A stretch of 8,177 nucleotides of DNA, taken from positions 1 through 8,177 of the forward strand of contig JAJZXP010000441.1 of NCBI GenBank assembly GCA_021806345.1. The letters are read 5' to 3'. Made by a program: the position numbers and the translations under genes. The notes beneath the pieces are model-generated. The model saw only the letters and a list, made by a program, of their open reading frames with translations, did not search any database and had not been told where the DNA came from. Source of the stretch: Thermoplasmata archaeon. Lineage in GTDB: Archaea; Thermoplasmatota; Thermoplasmata; Thermoplasmatales; Thermoplasmataceae. The first letter of the stretch is position 1; every line of letters starts with the position of its first letter. Shown here one piece after another: positions 7,606-8,177 of the stretch.

Positions 7606-7893
7606 TCAACTAATTGCTTTAATTTTCCTTTCAACAGAATTCTCAACATCTATTCTATGATCTATCTTTATTATTGTTTCCACTCTAAGAAATCCTTTAG
7701 ATACCAGGTATTCTTCAGCGTTTTTTATAGAATTAAAAAGGTCATCCATGGTTTCAGATTCAATCACAGTGGCCATACTGTTCGGATAACATTTAATATT
7801 TCCCTCTTTTAATTTATCAATGGCCCCTTTGATGGTCTTCCCCGCTGACACACCGCTTCCTATGGGATAAAATGTCACATCTGCAACTATCAT
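7606..7893 (-). CDS. MTH1187 family (UPF0045) thiamine-binding-type small protein
   Basis: This is a cytoplasmic protein of 95 residues with a ferredoxin-like fold, matching the length of the UPF0045/DUF77 family (PF01910). The family is named for a Methanothermobacter protein, and related YkoF-type domains bind thiamine or its precursors. Matching blocks are the first strand VADVTFYPIGSG (3-14), MATVIES (40-46) in the ligand-binding region, and RVETIIKIDHR (70-80). No signal peptide or membrane segment is present. The ATG at 7893 lies about 23 nt after the centre of a TATA-like box, so the mRNA may be leaderless or nearly so; no SD is seen. GC falls from about 41% (7741-7893) to about 27% (7606-7740), towards the defence operon. 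It is not part of the operon: 281 bases and a separate promoter lie between. The ligand in this organism is not established. Confidence 0.88.
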   Translation of the reverse strand: MIVADVTFYPIGSGVSAGKTIKGAIDKLKEGNIKCYPNSMATVIESETMDDLFNSIKNAEEYLVSKGFLRVETIIKIDHRIDVENSVERKIKAIS

Positions 7894-8177
7894 GACATGA
7901 AAAGAGAAAATATCTATAAAAATGTGAATGAAAAAAGGATAAATATCTTAAACACTAATTTAGTGGCAATCAGTCCACCCTATATTCAATCTCAGACACA
8001 CATTAGCATGATATTTTTTTATTCGTATCAATTTCAATTCCATGAATCTTCACTTTTACTGCATTTGTATGACAAAGGTGTAATACCCCTTTTATAAATT
8101 ATTCTTTTCAAATATTCATTACCCCCTAACTTGTTAGAAGAAATCAATATATAGATTACGTAATATCATTTATGCAT
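7894..8177. other. Non-coding right end
   Basis: No convincing gene is seen in these 284 bases. Besides the TATA box at 7911-7920 they contain an imperfect hairpin followed by T (AAAGGTG at 8074-8080 against CCCCTTT at 8086-8092, one mismatch), a CTAACTTGTTAG palindrome (8126-8137), an ATTACGTAAT palindrome (8155-8164), and TATA-like runs on the plus strand (8091-8099 and 8146-8152) that might serve a rightward gene beyond the window. Confidence 0.4.
7911..7920 (-). promoter_or_regulatory. Predicted TATA box of the UPF0045 gene
   Basis: TTTATAGATA on the minus strand lies with its centre about 23 nt before the ATG at 7893. This is the distance from TATA box to transcription start in archaea, so a leaderless or very short-leader mRNA is likely. 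The usual A-rich BRE upstream is weak. Confidence 0.4.

Noticed and set aside
7897..8097. Plus-strand open frame of 66 codons
   Set aside because: It has no SD site, is low in complexity, resembles no family I know, and covers the TATA-like box of the UPF0045 gene.
8091..8152. Plus-strand TATA-like runs as promoters of a rightward gene
   Set aside because: AT-rich DNA gives such runs by chance, and no gene start is visible within the window to support them.
1..8177. Insertion sequence, integrase, tRNA attachment site or CRISPR array
   Set aside because: I looked for transposase or integrase frames, tRNA-like cloverleafs and spaced repeats, and found none.

Overview
The window (about 8.2 kb) looks like a piece of a methanogenic archaeal chromosome, probably a euryarchaeon of the Methanobacteriales. 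This rests on a small MTH1187-type protein, promoters of archaeal BRE/TATA form, SD-like GGTGA/GAGG sites, AT-rich DNA and frequent AGA and ATA codons. The assignment is an inference. No rRNA, tRNA, transposase, integrase or CRISPR array is visible.

Layout from left to right. Positions 1-1189 (+) hold the C-terminal two thirds of formate-tetrahydrofolate ligase (Fhs), entering from outside the window. A short convergent intergenic stretch (1190-1278) contains a hairpin and T-runs in both directions. Positions 1279-7324 (-) hold a tightly packed four-gene operon, transcribed right to left: a DNA cytosine-5 methyltransferase, a MORC/MutL-like GHKL ATPase, a Z1-family superfamily 2 helicase-like ATPase, and a DUF4420-type PD-(D/E)XK nuclease-fold protein. 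A promoter-bearing spacer (7325-7605) follows, then a small UPF0045/MTH1187 thiamine-binding-type protein on the minus strand (7606-7893), apparently with a very short leader or none. The last 284 bases appear non-coding.

The four-gene operon is the main point of interest. GHKL ATPase + Z1 + PD-(D/E)XK is the core of a predicted restriction-type defence system. It was described computationally for prokaryotic MORC-like ATPases, and it overlaps in content with the bacterial Mza system (MutL, Z1, DUF, AIPR). Here the core is headed by a 5mC methyltransferase, and no AIPR or Vsr gene is present. The likely working model is that the methyltransferase marks self DNA, while the two ATPases sense and remodel non-self or unmodified DNA and deliver the PD-(D/E)XK nuclease. 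The parts are known families; the exact combination and the archaeal setting are what deserve checking.

Both flanking genes become clearly more AT-rich towards the operon. This suggests that the operon arrived as a transferred block that may also have replaced the 3' ends of its neighbours.
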